IMG/VR virus record: IMGVR_UViG_3300048924_000378
Coordinates: 1-35,685 of that record
Strand: one strand, 5' to 3'
DNA: 35,685 bases
DNA from: a virus
The notes under the pieces are model-generated. The model worked only from the letters and a program-made list of their open reading frames with translations, was not told the origin of the DNA and made no database searches. Position numbers and translations under genes: made by a program. Position 1 is the first letter of the stretch. Every line of letters starts with the position of its first letter. Positions 1 to 9,445 of this stretch are shown here, in pieces.

Positions 1-272
1 TCGCGGCCCAGGCCTTGCGCCAGGGGGCGCACGGTCATGTCATCCAGGACTTGGCGCAGCTCGCCGCCATCGATCACATACAGGCGGGCCTCATCCTTGG
101 TGGCGTAGATGCCAGTCGGTGCGCCAGCCTGGGCCAGCGCATATCCGGCACGCCGCTTCACCCCGCCCGACTCCGTCACATCGACGTTGTCGGCACGGGT
201 GAACCACGACAGGCCGAGCCGCAGCGGGTCGGTGACGTTGTTCAAGCCTCGGAAGGAGCGGATTGCAGCCAT
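1..272 (-). CDS. Phage virion protein, N-terminal part (cut by window edge)
   Basis: About 90 codons of a gene that runs off the left edge. It starts at an ATG at 272, 51 bases after the stop of the giant virion gene, in the same direction. The N-terminus has the look of phage proteins that open with a short 'GLNNV' stretch, then 'A-DNVDV' and a 'G-RRAGYA' segment, followed by short beta-strand repeats such as 'RLYVIDGG'. In podophages this pattern is common in beta-propeller-like tail or DNA-stabilisation proteins, so a structural tail or tail-hub role is inferred. The C-terminal part is not visible, and the upstream Shine-Dalgarno sequence is weak. The virion assignment is fairly sure; the exact role is not. 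Confidence 0.6.
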   Translation of the reverse strand, partial: MAAIRSFRGLNNVTDPLRLGLSWFTRADNVDVTESGGVKRRAGYALAQAGAPTGIYATKDEARLYVIDGGELRQVLDDMTVRPLAQGLGR

Positions 273-323
273 GCCGAGGACTTTGGCAAGGCATGCTGTC
301 CGAGTCACACCCTGCCCGGAGCG

Positions 324-3300
324 TCACCCCACGGTCGCAGCCATCTCCCGCATTTGCTGACGCAGAGCCTTGGGCGATGTGTCCGCGATCCGATCCGTGC
401 GATCCTTGTTCATCTCGCGCACGCGCTTCATCACGTCGGGGATCTTGACCACGATGGGCTGCTCGGGGTTGTTCTTGTTCCAGTCGGCCAGCCGGTCGCG
501 CACGCGCTGCAGGCCGGCTTCATCCTTCTCGAAGACAGCCTGGGCCCATTGCGCCTTTATGTCCGAAGAGGTCTGGGTATAGAAACTCTTGGACCGCTGC
601 ATGAAGCTGTTCGCCTCCTGGACCTCGGCAACGCTCTTGGGCTGGAAGCCGATGGCCTTGGCAGCCGCTTCGGCAAGCGTGGTTTCGATCACCTTGTAGC
701 CCTTTTGGTCGCGGTACATGCCGGTGGCCGCCATGTCGGCGCCCTTGGCCAGATTGCGCACCGCCGTGGGCGACACCTCCAGGGCCGCGCCTGCAATATC
801 CCCCGTCAGCACCTTGCGGCCGGCAGTGAAGCCGCGCGCGACCAGATCGCCGGCAGGGCCGACCACTTCCAGCAGGTCGCGCTCGCGGCTCTGTTTGGTC
901 AGGAACAGTCCAGTGCCGGGAATCAGGTTGCCCATGCCCAGGCGCCCGGACACGTCGATGGGCGCGCCCGGCAGGCCCGACAGGCCCTGCTCCATGAACT
1001 CGCCCAGTTCCTTGCCCACGATCCCCGCCAGCGCCTGCTTGCGCCATTGCTTGCTGCTGATGTTGTAGCCCATCAGCTGGCCCGCGCCGTCAATCAGGTC
1101 CTCCACATCCTCGGCGAAGGGCACGCCGCCGGCACCGCCCATCAGCAGCAGCATGGCCAGGGCCCAGCCCACGGCGCGCTTGCCCTCGGGCCCGCCCTGC
1201 TTCCACATGCGCTGCATCAACTCCAGGTAGCTGACGGAATAGGTCTTGAAGGTGAACAGCGTGCCGCCTACGGCGCCGCGAGCCCACTGGGGTTTGTTGG
1301 CCTTCGAGTAGACGAACTGGGTCTCCAGCACCGCCTTGCGCGCGAAGGCGCCGGGATCGGGCATGCCCTGGGCCTTGGCGATCCGGAATGCCGCGATGAA
1401 GGTGGAGCGGCGGTTGAACTGCTCGGCCAGGGCGAAGGGCTGGCCCCATGCCACCTTGCCGCGTTCCCAGGCATTGCCCGCCGCGGCGCGCGCATCGCCG
1501 GCCCGCGTGCCGTCGCCCGAGCGCAAGCCGCCCACGCCGCGCGCCTGGGCCATCAGCTGATGCACCTCCTGCGGCGAGACCACGCCATCGTCCTCGGCCG
1601 ACTTCAGGGCATGAGCCAGGTCCGTTTCGTATTTCATGCCGCGCGTGCCCATGTCCTTGAGTGCCCGTGTCATCTGGCCGCTGGCCGCACGCATGCCACC
1701 GAACTGGTTCAGCCATGGCAGCGTGACGGCAAAGGGCTGTGTCATGTTCACGAAGGCCGAGGCCAGGGAGCCGCCCAGGTACTGCGCAAACAGCATGCCG
1801 CGCACTGCCTGCCCCTCTTCCTGTGGGTCTCGGATGTAGCTGCGCAGACCCATGGCTAGGTCCTTCAGCTCGCCCTGGTCTTTGGGAATGTCGTTGATCG
1901 CCCGGTCCATCGTGCCCGCGTTCAGGCCGGCCGCGCCCTGGCGTGCATTGCTGTAGACGAAGTTGGCCACCACGCGGCCCACGTCCTGGCTGTAGCCCTC
2001 GATGCCCTTGCGCTGGATCAGGCGCTTGAGCGCGCTGTGGTTGTTCTTTGTCAGCTTCAGGTATTCGTCATAGACCTTGCGCGTGGCCGCGTCGGCCTCC
2101 TTGCCCACCACCATGTCCTTGAAGATCTCCAGGGTCTCTGGCGTGATGCCTGCGAACAGCTTGAAGGACTGCTGGCTCATCGTGCCCTGGGTGATCACGG
2201 CGCCGGGGAAGGCCTGGGCCATCTGGACCTTGGCCAGGTTGGCATCCTTCATGGTCTCGTACATGCCGAAGTACTGCCGGTTGCCATCCTGGTCCACAAC
2301 GTCCAGGGTGTACCGGCCGAAGCGCGACAACGGCGCATACCCGGCGTCCTGCAGGTCCTTGGCCGTGGCGGCGCGGTCAACCACCAGGTTGTTCAGTTGC
2401 ATCAGCCGGTCGGCCAGCTCCGGCTTGGCCTTGGCATCGTGCTGCAGCGTGGTGGTCAGCAGTTCCAGGACATCCGAGAGCTTGGGTGCATCCAGCACCA
2501 TGTCGCGCATCGGGGCGTACTCGTCGCCCAGCGCGCGCATCATGTCCGCCCGAGCGGTCATGTCGATGGAGCGGTCAATCGCCGCGCGGGCCTCGCGGTA
2601 CAACGCGATCTGGTTGGGCGTCGCGCCAAACATCGTCTGCAGCTCAGCATCGGTCCAGACCGTGCCGGCCTTCAGCATCTTGCTGTCGAAGCGGGAATTC
2701 ACGTTGGCCTCGTACTGGGCCAGTGGCAGGGCGCGCCATGCCCGGAGCATGAGGTCATCCAGGCGCCCCGCGCGCAGCAGCAGCTGAGCCTTTTCGTCGG
2801 CAGGCAGATTGCCGTATTTCTTGGCCAATTCGTCCACCAGCACAGCCTTGCCGTCCACGTCCCGGCCCCACAGCAGCGTCCCCTCAAAGAGAGGCTTCGC
2901 CACGGCCTTGTTGTCGGCCGCCGAGACGGGAGTCTTGCGGTTCTTGCCCACCAGGTCGCCGATGGTGTCCACGCGCGGCAGCAGGCGCGGCGCGCGGTCG
3001 GCCGCATCGTTGGCCAGCATGGACACGTCATCGATGTTCTGCTGGGCCGAATCGTAGACCGGCTTGAAGGCTGGCACGCGCTCGGCAAGGTGCCGCATGG
3101 TGCCGATGGTCTTGTCCCAGACAGAGATCTTGCCCGGGTGGGACATCGTCTTCTGGAGCTGGTCCAGAGCGCTGTTTTTGATCTCCGAAAGCCGCGAGCG
3201 GCTGAAGCTCACCTCGTCGTCGGCATCGCCTTGGCGAGGATTGCCTTGATCTGCGCGCTCGCTTCCGCGTCGTCCTTCTTCAGCGATTCGATCTCGGAGT

Positions 3301-6300
3301 CGCTCAGCCGGTTCGAATCGTGCAAGGTATCGCGCCTCAGACTCGGTGAGCGCGTCGAAGCCGTAGCCTGTGGCTGCACGGAATTGGACTTCGAGGTCAC
3401 CATGTTTTTGCCGGAGAGTTGCGAGAATTTCAGGAGAGGGCTGGATTTTTGCACTGTACTGCTTGCCGGTCAACGCAACCACGCCCACCACGTTGCCACC
3501 GCCCTCGCGGATGTGGCTGGCCAGGGCCGCGAACGTGCCACCCTGGGTGAGAGTGTCATCCACCAGCAGGTAGTCGCCAGGCTCCACGGCGCCCGCGAAA
3601 TCGACAGGCGCGAAGATGCGGTCAAGCCCATCCAAGCCGGTGCGACGCGCGCGGTTCGCCTGCACAATGCCTGTCGCCGTTTCCAGGCCCAGGCGCGCTG
3701 CCAGAACTTCGGCCACGGCGCGCGGGATCTTGTTGCGCCCCGAGACCTCTTCAGCCGCCACCGGCAAAACGCGCGGGCGGACGCCACCCAGTGCAGCAGC
3801 GACCTTCGCCACCATCTCGGGTGTGACGAGGTCCACAGCCAGCCGTGTGGCCGCTGCGACATCCCCACCCTTCGCCGCCGCGTAGTCCGGGTGCTTCGAT
3901 GCGCTGCCCAGCGTGCTGCCAATGATTGCGTCAGGCGTGATGGACGGCGAGTCGGAGCGGCTGAACACAGGCTCGACGCGGTCGGACACGGCGCGCTGCC
4001 CGCGCTCCACGAAATCGCGCGCCGGCAGGATGTAGCCCTGGATGATGTCGGCATCCGAGAGCTTGAGGCCCTTGAACCCAGGCACGTTGGCCCGCATCCA
4101 GTTGCGGATGGCGGCCACGGCGCGGCGCACGAAATGCAGCTGCGGCGTCTTCTCGGCCATCTCGGCCAGCACTTCCTCTGTCGCGTGGCCCCGGCTCAGG
4201 TCCGTGACGCCACGCAGGCCGTATTCCTTGATCTTGGCCGCAACCTCTGCCTGGCGCATGGTGGCCACCTGGTTGAGGATCTTGTTCAGCTCCGGCCCAA
4301 ACATGCCGCGCAGGCCATGGTGGCCCAGCACCTCGTGGTGCAGCACGCGGGCCGCGTCGGCGGGCGTGTTCAGCTTGCTGGCCAGCAGGTAGGCGCGACC
4401 TTTCCAGTAGAAGCCCTCGGGCGCGCCACTGGCGCCGCCGCTGCGCTGGCGCAAATCCGCGCGCCGCGCCGCCTCGGGCACTGCCGGATCGTTCATGTCG
4501 AAGGCCACCACGACTTCCGGCCCATTGCTCCAACCCTTGCGGATGGCATCCACCGTCTCACGCACCTGGCCCACGGCCCGGGCCCGCGCCGCATCGGAAA
4601 ACGCCGCCGGCTCGGGCCGCATGATGCGCAGCAGGTTGGCCATCTGTTCATCGGTCAGGCCCTGGGCATCTGCCTCGCCGCGTCGGAATGGGAGTTCCTC
4701 GGCGCGCTCCACCGGGCCGGCCTTCAATTCGCGCGCGCTGGGCGGCGTGGCATGGGTGCGCTCGCGCACGCCCGGCACATCCTCCCAGCCAGAGCCCTGC
4801 TTCTCCACCTGGCGCACCGTCACGCTCCACGCGCCATCGGTGTTGGCCGGCGTGTACGAGACCACGCGGACATGGCTATCCCCGTAGCCCTTCACGATGT
4901 TGCCCGGGGTGAAGTAGTCGGAGCGGTCGGCCTCTTCGGCCGCGGCCTTTTTAGCCAGGACCCCGCGAGGCCGCTTGGGCGTGACGTCAGCAGGCTCGCT
5001 GCCGTTCTGTCCACGCTCGGCACGCACCTTGTCCACCAGATCACGCACGCGCTGGCGCGATTCGGGCACGCTTTCACCTTTGCGGCGAAGCAACCCAGCC
5101 AAGTCGAACTTGTTGTCCACCAGGGGCGCGCCATCGGTGGGCTCCAGCATCACACTGCTGGGGTATCCCGCACGGTCTTTGTTCACGCCGACCAAGGTCG
5201 TGCCTTTGGAAAATTCCGAACGGTCGCCTTTTTTCCAATCCAGAACCCGACCCACCAGCGCAAGATCCTTGGCCAACCGTGCAGCGTCCTTTTCCTGGCG
5301 TGCAGTGGCGGCGGCCTCCCTCGCAGCCTGTACTTCAGCGGGCGTGCGGGCGGCCAGCGCCGCCTCGCGGGATCGGCCAGCTGCTGCAGACACCCAGGAC
5401 GCAAAGCGTTCCATGGCCCGATCCAGGCTGTTGTTCCGGCTTCCGGCCTGCTTGGAGTTCAGGCCGCTGCGGCCTGCCACGAAGCCGCTGTACGTGCCGG
5501 CGCGCACGCCCATCAGCATGCGGTACTGCTGCAAATACTCCTGTCGCAGCTGCTGCATTTCGGATTCCACAGCCGCCCGCTGGGCTTCGGTCTTGGCCAC
5601 GGACATGCCATCGTCGCGCTGGCTGTTCAGGAAGGTTTCGAAGGCCGCTCGGTCGCTTTTTGACCGGGTGTTGCCCTGATGCGAAATGCCAGAGTAGCTG
5701 GCGGCTGCCTCCTGCAGGGGGAATTCGTCGCCGGAAGCGGCTGACACAGAGGCGGCCTGGTCCTGCAGAGCAGGTGCTGCAGCAGCATCGGGCAAGGCAG
5801 CGGCCAGTTTCTCGCGCACCGTGGGCGCAAGATCAGCCCATGCCCGCGTGTGGGCGCCCGCCCGCGCCGGAGCGCTCAACCCCTTCGCTGCCTTGGCCAC
5901 AGCCTGGCGCTCGGCCGCCGGCATGCTGGTCCAGCGCTCGCTCGCGGCCAGCAGTTGCGCGCGCCGCGCGTCGCTCCCTTCCTTTGCCATGACCACGGCC
6001 TGCTGCTGGCCCGCCGTGGGCGCTGGCGCAGCAGCAGGGGCTACGCCGGCAGCCTGTTCGCTGGCGCCACTTCGGCCAGGTACAGCAGATTGCACGCCGG
6101 CAGCAGGCTGTCCGGCAACGCCACCTCGCGGCCCAGCAGGCTGAGCATCTGGCGCGCGTCCTGCCGGCTCACCGCCCCCAGCCGCCGCAGCAGCCTCAGT
6201 GCCTGCTGCGCGTTCATCTGCCATCCGTACTGCAGGTGCGGGTGAATCATTGGTTGCTCCTTGCGGCGCAATGGCGTCCGCGATCTTGCGTTGCAGGTCC

Positions 6301-8366
6301 ACATTCAGCCGCTCCCACGTGGCACCGGGGAGCGCCTTGCGGATGACCGGCTTCAGGCCCTCAAGCCGTCCGGCCAAGGCCTTGCGCTCTGCGGTGGCCA
6401 TGCTGGCCCAGGCCGCGCGCCCAGCATCGATGCGCTGGGCAGGGGTTTGGACTGGCGCTTGAGTTTGCGGGCCTGGCGCCGCACCTGCTTGCGCGCCATC
6501 GTGCTGAGACGAGGTGGTGCCATCGGTCAGCTCCTGCGCAGCCGCAGAACCTGCAACCGGCGCTCCTTGCGCTCCTGCTGCCTGCGAAGATTCCGCGCGC
6601 GGCGGCTGGGCTTGATCGGCTTGTGTGCCATCGATGCTTCCTTGCTGGAGGGTGGATGTGGGAGCAGGCGCGGCGGCTCCGGCCTGCTGCTCGCGCTCGC
6701 CGCGGCGCCGTGCCAGCTCGCGCGCCAGCTGCAGGCGCACGTTCTTCGCCTGGGCAGATCGGAATCCGTTGGACAGGTCCTCATCTGTCCAGGCGGCCAG
6801 AGCCCCGCCTTCGATCTCGCCGGTGGCAGGGTCTGCGGTGACCTGGCGCTCGGAGGCCTTTTTCTTGGCTGGCGCACGGGCGGCAACTTCGGCGGCTTGC
6901 GCCAAGGCATCGGCCTGCTGGGTCTGGGCAGCCGCGCCGGAATCCACAGCCAGGGCAGCAGCTGCGGACAGAGAGCCGGCGGCAGGGTCCAGGCCCATGG
7001 CGCGCGAGGGCGGCATGGCCGCGCCCGTGGATTGCAGGATCTCGTCATCGGGCGATTGCACGGCCCGGTTCGCGGCCATCTCGGCATCGCGTAGGGCCTG
7101 CTCCTGCGCGCGCTGCTGGGCCAGCGCGGCCGCGCCATCGGGCGGCGAGCTCTGCGGGACCTGCGGCTCGCCGCCCTCTTCCTGCTGCAGCTGCGACATG
7201 CGGGCTTCGAATTCCCTGCGCATGGTCTCCAGGCCGGCATTGGGTGGCGTGGCGGCGCCTTCAGCACCCGGGCTCGCGCCAGGGCCAGCAGCACTAGGTT
7301 CGCCGGCCGCGGCCTGCTCGGCCCCGGGCTGATCCGCTGCAGGAGCCTCGCCGGGCTGGCCCGCAGGCACTCGCGGCTCGCGCGCCGCCCGATACCCCGC
7401 CGCACCGCCGCCCATGGCTGCGCCCGACAGCGTGCCCAGCACCACCGCCGTATCCACGTCCTCGGACCAGTCCTTGCCCAGGGCCAGGTTCTGGAAGATC
7501 TGCTCGGCGACCGACTGCGGCAGCTCCTCGAGGAAACCTTCGGAAATCGCGCCCTGGATCACCTGCGTCGGAATGCTCTTGACCGCGCGCTGCTGCACCA
7601 GCGGATTCGCGGCCGCCGTGGCTGCGTCATCGGCGAACTGCTTGGCTATGCCCTTGTTGCCCTGGGCCAGCATGGTCTCGGCATCACCAATGCCCAGCCG
7701 CTGCGCCACGCGCCCGCCGGCATACCCCAGCCCGGCCGTGGCCGCGCCGGTGGCAGCCGCTGCAGCTGTCTGGCCAGGAGAAAGCAGGCCGTCATCCGTC
7801 TCCTGCCGGATCTGCTCGGCCGCCGAGCCCGCGCCCACGATGCCCTCACCCAGCGCACCAGCTGCAGCAGCACCCTTTGCGCCGGCCTGGCCCAGCCGCG
7901 TGGCCGCACCCAGGCCGCGCGCCACCACGCCGCCCGCACCCATGGCCGGCAGCGATTCAACAACCGCGCCGACGATATTGGAAGGATTCTCGATGGCGGC
8001 CTGGAACTTTCCGCCCAGGCCCTCGGCCTCCTGGAATTTGCGCTGCGCTTCCTTGGTTGCGTCGGAGTGCCATTCATTGATGGCCTCGCGCGCCTGCTTG
8101 GGCCGGAAGCCCACATCACCACCCTCGTTCTCCAGGAGCTTGCCCGCGCGCCCGCCGGTGGCTATGTCAGCCAGCCCGACAACAGCCTGGGGCACGGCCA
8201 CGGCGCCCTTGGCTGCCCAGGCCGCTGCGTCCCGAACGTAGTCGGTTGCGCTGCGGCCTGATGGCTCCTTGCCGTAGTCAGGGTCCAAAAAGGGATTCTT
8301 GGACGGCGGCTTGGCGCCTGGCGCGTTGGCGCCGTAGTTGGGGTCGGAGAACGGATTCTGTGCCAT
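324..8366 (-). CDS. Giant polyvalent internal virion protein (2680 aa)
   Basis: One unbroken 2680-residue frame, probably packaged in the capsid and ejected with the DNA. Visible parts in order: two N-terminal motifs, NPFSDPNYG (4-12) and NPFLDPDYGK (24-33); a Gly/Ala-rich helical region (about 70-330); a long low-complexity Ala/Gln/Pro tract (about 330-900); a zincin-like metallopeptidase region with HHEVLGHHGLRGMFG (near 1342); a phosphoribosyltransferase-like domain with VDDTLTQGGT (near 1600), a PRPP-loop-type motif; a PLSRFG motif (near 2012) typical of 'PLxRFG' proteins; and helical segments with hydrophobic stretches towards the C-terminus. Several enzymatic domains joined by disordered linkers match the polyvalent proteins of phages and plasmids, and Bcep22-like podophages also carry a giant virion protein. 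The start has the late element at 8402-8416 upstream. The gene is last but one in the visible late region, downstream of the accessory insertion. Confidence 0.85.
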   Translation of the reverse strand: MAQNPFSDPNYGANAPGAKPPSKNPFLDPDYGKEPSGRSATDYVRDAAAWAAKGAVAVPQAVVGLADIATGGRAGKLLENEGGDVGFRPKQAREAINEWHSDATKEAQRKFQEAEGLGGKFQAAIENPSNIVGAVVESLPAMGAGGVVARGLGAATRLGQAGAKGAAAAGALGEGIVGAGSAAEQIRQETDDGLLSPGQTAAAAATGAATAGLGYAGGRVAQRLGIGDAETMLAQGNKGIAKQFADDAATAAANPLVQQRAVKSIPTQVIQGAISEGFLEELPQSVAEQIFQNLALGKDWSEDVDTAVVLGTLSGAAMGGGAAGYRAAREPRVPAGQPGEAPAADQPGAEQAAAGEPSAAGPGASPGAEGAATPPNAGLETMRREFEARMSQLQQEEGGEPQVPQSSPPDGAAALAQQRAQEQALRDAEMAANRAVQSPDDEILQSTGAAMPPSRAMGLDPAAGSLSAAAALAVDSGAAAQTQQADALAQAAEVAARAPAKKKASERQVTADPATGEIEGGALAAWTDEDLSNGFRSAQAKNVRLQLARELARRRGEREQQAGAAAPAPTSTLQQGSIDGTQADQAQPPRAESSQAAGAQGAPVAGSAAAQELTDGTTSSQHDGAQAGAAPGPQTQAPVQTPAQRIDAGRAAWASMATAERKALAGRLEGLKPVIRKALPGATWERLNVDLQRKIADAIAPQGATNDSPAPAVRMADERAAGTEAAAAAGGGEPAGRAPDAQPAGPRGGVAGQPAAGVQSAVPGRSGASEQAAGVAPAAAPAPTAGQQQAVVMAKEGSDARRAQLLAASERWTSMPAAERQAVAKAAKGLSAPARAGAHTRAWADLAPTVREKLAAALPDAAAAPALQDQAASVSAASGDEFPLQEAAASYSGISHQGNTRSKSDRAAFETFLNSQRDDGMSVAKTEAQRAAVESEMQQLRQEYLQQYRMLMGVRAGTYSGFVAGRSGLNSKQAGSRNNSLDRAMERFASWVSAAAGRSREAALAARTPAEVQAAREAAATARQEKDAARLAKDLALVGRVLDWKKGDRSEFSKGTTLVGVNKDRAGYPSSVMLEPTDGAPLVDNKFDLAGLLRRKGESVPESRQRVRDLVDKVRAERGQNGSEPADVTPKRPRGVLAKKAAAEEADRSDYFTPGNIVKGYGDSHVRVVSYTPANTDGAWSVTVRQVEKQGSGWEDVPGVRERTHATPPSARELKAGPVERAEELPFRRGEADAQGLTDEQMANLLRIMRPEPAAFSDAARARAVGQVRETVDAIRKGWSNGPEVVVAFDMNDPAVPEAARRADLRQRSGGASGAPEGFYWKGRAYLLASKLNTPADAARVLHHEVLGHHGLRGMFGPELNKILNQVATMRQAEVAAKIKEYGLRGVTDLSRGHATEEVLAEMAEKTPQLHFVRRAVAAIRNWMRANVPGFKGLKLSDADIIQGYILPARDFVERGQRAVSDRVEPVFSRSDSPSITPDAIIGSTLGSASKHPDYAAAKGGDVAAATRLAVDLVTPEMVAKVAAALGGVRPRVLPVAAEEVSGRNKIPRAVAEVLAARLGLETATGIVQANRARRTGLDGLDRIFAPVDFAGAVEPGDYLLVDDTLTQGGTFAALASHIREGGGNVVGVVALTGKQYSAKIQPSPEILATLRQKHGDLEVQFRAATGYGFDALTESEARYLARFEPAERLRDRIAEEGRRGSERADQGNPRQGDADDEVSFSRSRLSEIKNSALDQLQKTMSHPGKISVWDKTIGTMRHLAERVPAFKPVYDSAQQNIDDVSMLANDAADRAPRLLPRVDTIGDLVGKNRKTPVSAADNKAVAKPLFEGTLLWGRDVDGKAVLVDELAKKYGNLPADEKAQLLLRAGRLDDLMLRAWRALPLAQYEANVNSRFDSKMLKAGTVWTDAELQTMFGATPNQIALYREARAAIDRSIDMTARADMMRALGDEYAPMRDMVLDAPKLSDVLELLTTTLQHDAKAKPELADRLMQLNNLVVDRAATAKDLQDAGYAPLSRFGRYTLDVVDQDGNRQYFGMYETMKDANLAKVQMAQAFPGAVITQGTMSQQSFKLFAGITPETLEIFKDMVVGKEADAATRKVYDEYLKLTKNNHSALKRLIQRKGIEGYSQDVGRVVANFVYSNARQGAAGLNAGTMDRAINDIPKDQGELKDLAMGLRSYIRDPQEEGQAVRGMLFAQYLGGSLASAFVNMTQPFAVTLPWLNQFGGMRAASGQMTRALKDMGTRGMKYETDLAHALKSAEDDGVVSPQEVHQLMAQARGVGGLRSGDGTRAGDARAAAGNAWERGKVAWGQPFALAEQFNRRSTFIAAFRIAKAQGMPDPGAFARKAVLETQFVYSKANKPQWARGAVGGTLFTFKTYSVSYLELMQRMWKQGGPEGKRAVGWALAMLLLMGGAGGVPFAEDVEDLIDGAGQLMGYNISSKQWRKQALAGIVGKELGEFMEQGLSGLPGAPIDVSGRLGMGNLIPGTGLFLTKQSRERDLLEVVGPAGDLVARGFTAGRKVLTGDIAGAALEVSPTAVRNLAKGADMAATGMYRDQKGYKVIETTLAEAAAKAIGFQPKSVAEVQEANSFMQRSKSFYTQTSSDIKAQWAQAVFEKDEAGLQRVRDRLADWNKNNPEQPIVVKIPDVMKRVREMNKDRTDRIADTSPKALRQQMREMAATVG

Positions 8367-8401
8367 GCCCCCACTCTCAAGGAGAGGTGCGGGGGCGGTC
8401 G

Positions 8402-8416
8402 AACCCTAGGCAGGGG
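8402..8416 (-). promoter_or_regulatory. Late element, copy A (upstream of giant virion gene)
   Basis: The + strand reads AACCCTAGGCAGGGG; on the coding strand this is CCCCTGCCTAGGGTT. Its near edge is 36 bases upstream of the ATG at 8366. Two further copies (9326-9340 and 22737-22751) have the same spacing to their genes. It probably restarts leftward late transcription after the + strand accessory genes. Whether it is a promoter, an activator site or another signal cannot be told from sequence. Confidence 0.6.
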
Positions 8417-8475
8417 AGCAGCCAAGCTTAATTTTCAGGTGCTGTAATATCTTGTTGCAACCATCAGGAGGGCAC

Positions 8476-8901
8476 ATGAAGTCAATCATCGCGGCCATTG
8501 CATTTGGCACAGCAGCACTCAGCGCGCACGCCATTTGCACAGGTTCCGGGTCATCCCGCTACTGCACCGACAACAACGGGAACAGCTACACCGTCCAGCA
8601 GTACGGGAACACCACATACACGCACGGCAGCAATGCCCGAACCGGGAGTAACTGGAACCAGACCAGCAACACCTACGGCAACACCACTTATCACAACGGC
8701 ATGGCGGCCAACGGAAATGCCTGGTCGGGCACCTCCAACGCATATGGGAACACGACGTACCACAATGGCACCGGAGCCAACGGGAACGCTTGGTCGGGCA
8801 CCTCGAGCACCTATGGGAATACGACTTATCACAATGGCGTCAACAGCCGAGGCCGCTCGTACTCTGGGACCACGTACAACTACGGCGGAAACGACGATTG
8901 A
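8476..8901 (+). CDS. Exported Tyr/Asn/Gly-rich tandem-repeat protein
   Basis: 141 residues. The ATG at 8476 is chosen because AGGAGG lies just upstream and because it puts a clean signal peptide first (about residues 1-19, ending AHA). The mature part has a two-Cys N-terminus and then about four tandem repeats of roughly 23 residues, each opening YGNTTYHNG and continuing NGNAWSGTS. No enzymatic motif is visible. The gene is on the opposite strand to the late operon, has its own terminator, and sits between virion genes, as expected for an accessory 'moron' expressed from the lysogen. An envelope or surface role (for example altering phage receptors or adhesion) is possible but not shown. The family is not recognised. 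Confidence 0.75.
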   Translation: MKSIIAAIAFGTAALSAHAICTGSGSSRYCTDNNGNSYTVQQYGNTTYTHGSNARTGSNWNQTSNTYGNTTYHNGMAANGNAWSGTSNAYGNTTYHNGTGANGNAWSGTSSTYGNTTYHNGVNSRGRSYSGTTYNYGGNDD

Positions 8902-8924
8902 CTGGTCAGCTCAACGCGCACACC

Positions 8925-8953
8925 AGGCCCGCCACGCGGGCCTTTTCTTTTTG
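8925..8953 (+). terminator. Intrinsic terminator after repeat-protein gene
   Basis: Perfect 8-bp stem AGGCCCGC / GCGGGCCT (8925-8932 and 8936-8943) with a CAC loop, followed by a T-rich tail TTTCTTTTT. It lies 24 bases after the stop codon of the exported repeat protein. Confidence 0.85.
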
Positions 8954-8968
8954 GCAGATCAGTCTCAG

Positions 8969-9292
8969 CTACATCATCCTCACCGGGAATGTCGCGCCGC
9001 GCTGGGTCGTTTGGGAGCGAACCGTAGCCGGGGAAGCAAAAAGCCCCTGGCCCGCCGCGCTCGGAGCCCTGGCCAAGATCTGGATACCTCGGGACATATG
9101 GTCTTGCAACCATTCGAGGGTTTCGCCGCGCGCGACCTGTTGCCGCTCCGACTCTTTGGCTGAAGCTTCAGCAAGCTCTACAGCGCGCCGTGCGACAGCC
9201 GCAGCCCGAAGCGCTGCGAACGTCGCAAGGAAGGCCAAGACAAGCGCCAGGACCAGCGCGCCAGAGAGGATGAGGGTGGGGAGATGTGCCAT
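8969..9292 (-). CDS. Small single-pass membrane protein
   Basis: 107 residues. Residues about 5-30 form one hydrophobic helix rich in Leu/Ala/Val, followed by a charged, probably coiled-coil helix (about 33-70) and a polar tail, so an N-in or N-out anchored protein with a helical stalk. The layout resembles small phage envelope proteins (spanin- or superinfection-exclusion-like) but no family is recognised. The ATG at 9292 is 34 bases downstream of a late element (9326-9340), which supports both the start and late expression. It stands alone between the repeat-protein gene and the DUF4365 cassette. Confidence 0.6.
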   Translation of the reverse strand: MAHLPTLILSGALVLALVLAFLATFAALRAAAVARRAVELAEASAKESERQQVARGETLEWLQDHMSRGIQILARAPSAAGQGLFASPATVRSQTTQRGATFPVRMM

Positions 9293-9325
9293 GCCCCAGT
9301 GTCAGTACCGGGGCGTGATCGCGCG

Positions 9326-9340
9326 AACCCTGGTCGGGGG
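9326..9340 (-). promoter_or_regulatory. Late element, copy B (upstream of membrane-protein gene)
   Basis: The + strand reads AACCCTGGTCGGGGG, one of three near-identical elements. Its near edge is 34 bases upstream of the ATG at 9292. Copies A and B also share AGCTT at the same distance on the far side and a GGGGCATGGCA-type sequence at the start codon. Confidence 0.6.
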
Positions 9341-9445
9341 CGTAAAAAAGCTCGCGAGATGCAGGCTTCAGATCTTGCAACCCAAATCTGATGCACGTAT
9401 TTCCACACAGCAATAGATGTATTTTAATTAATCAAAATAAAATAT

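Noticed and set aside
2037-5663. A 1208-codon open frame on the + strand opposite the giant virion gene
   Set aside because: It is the antisense shadow of a very GC-rich, codon-biased gene; its His/Arg/Gly/Leu-rich product has no ribosome-binding site, motifs or neighbours. The same holds for the frames at 15-1859, 15025-16584, 18240-19487 and 20499-22034.
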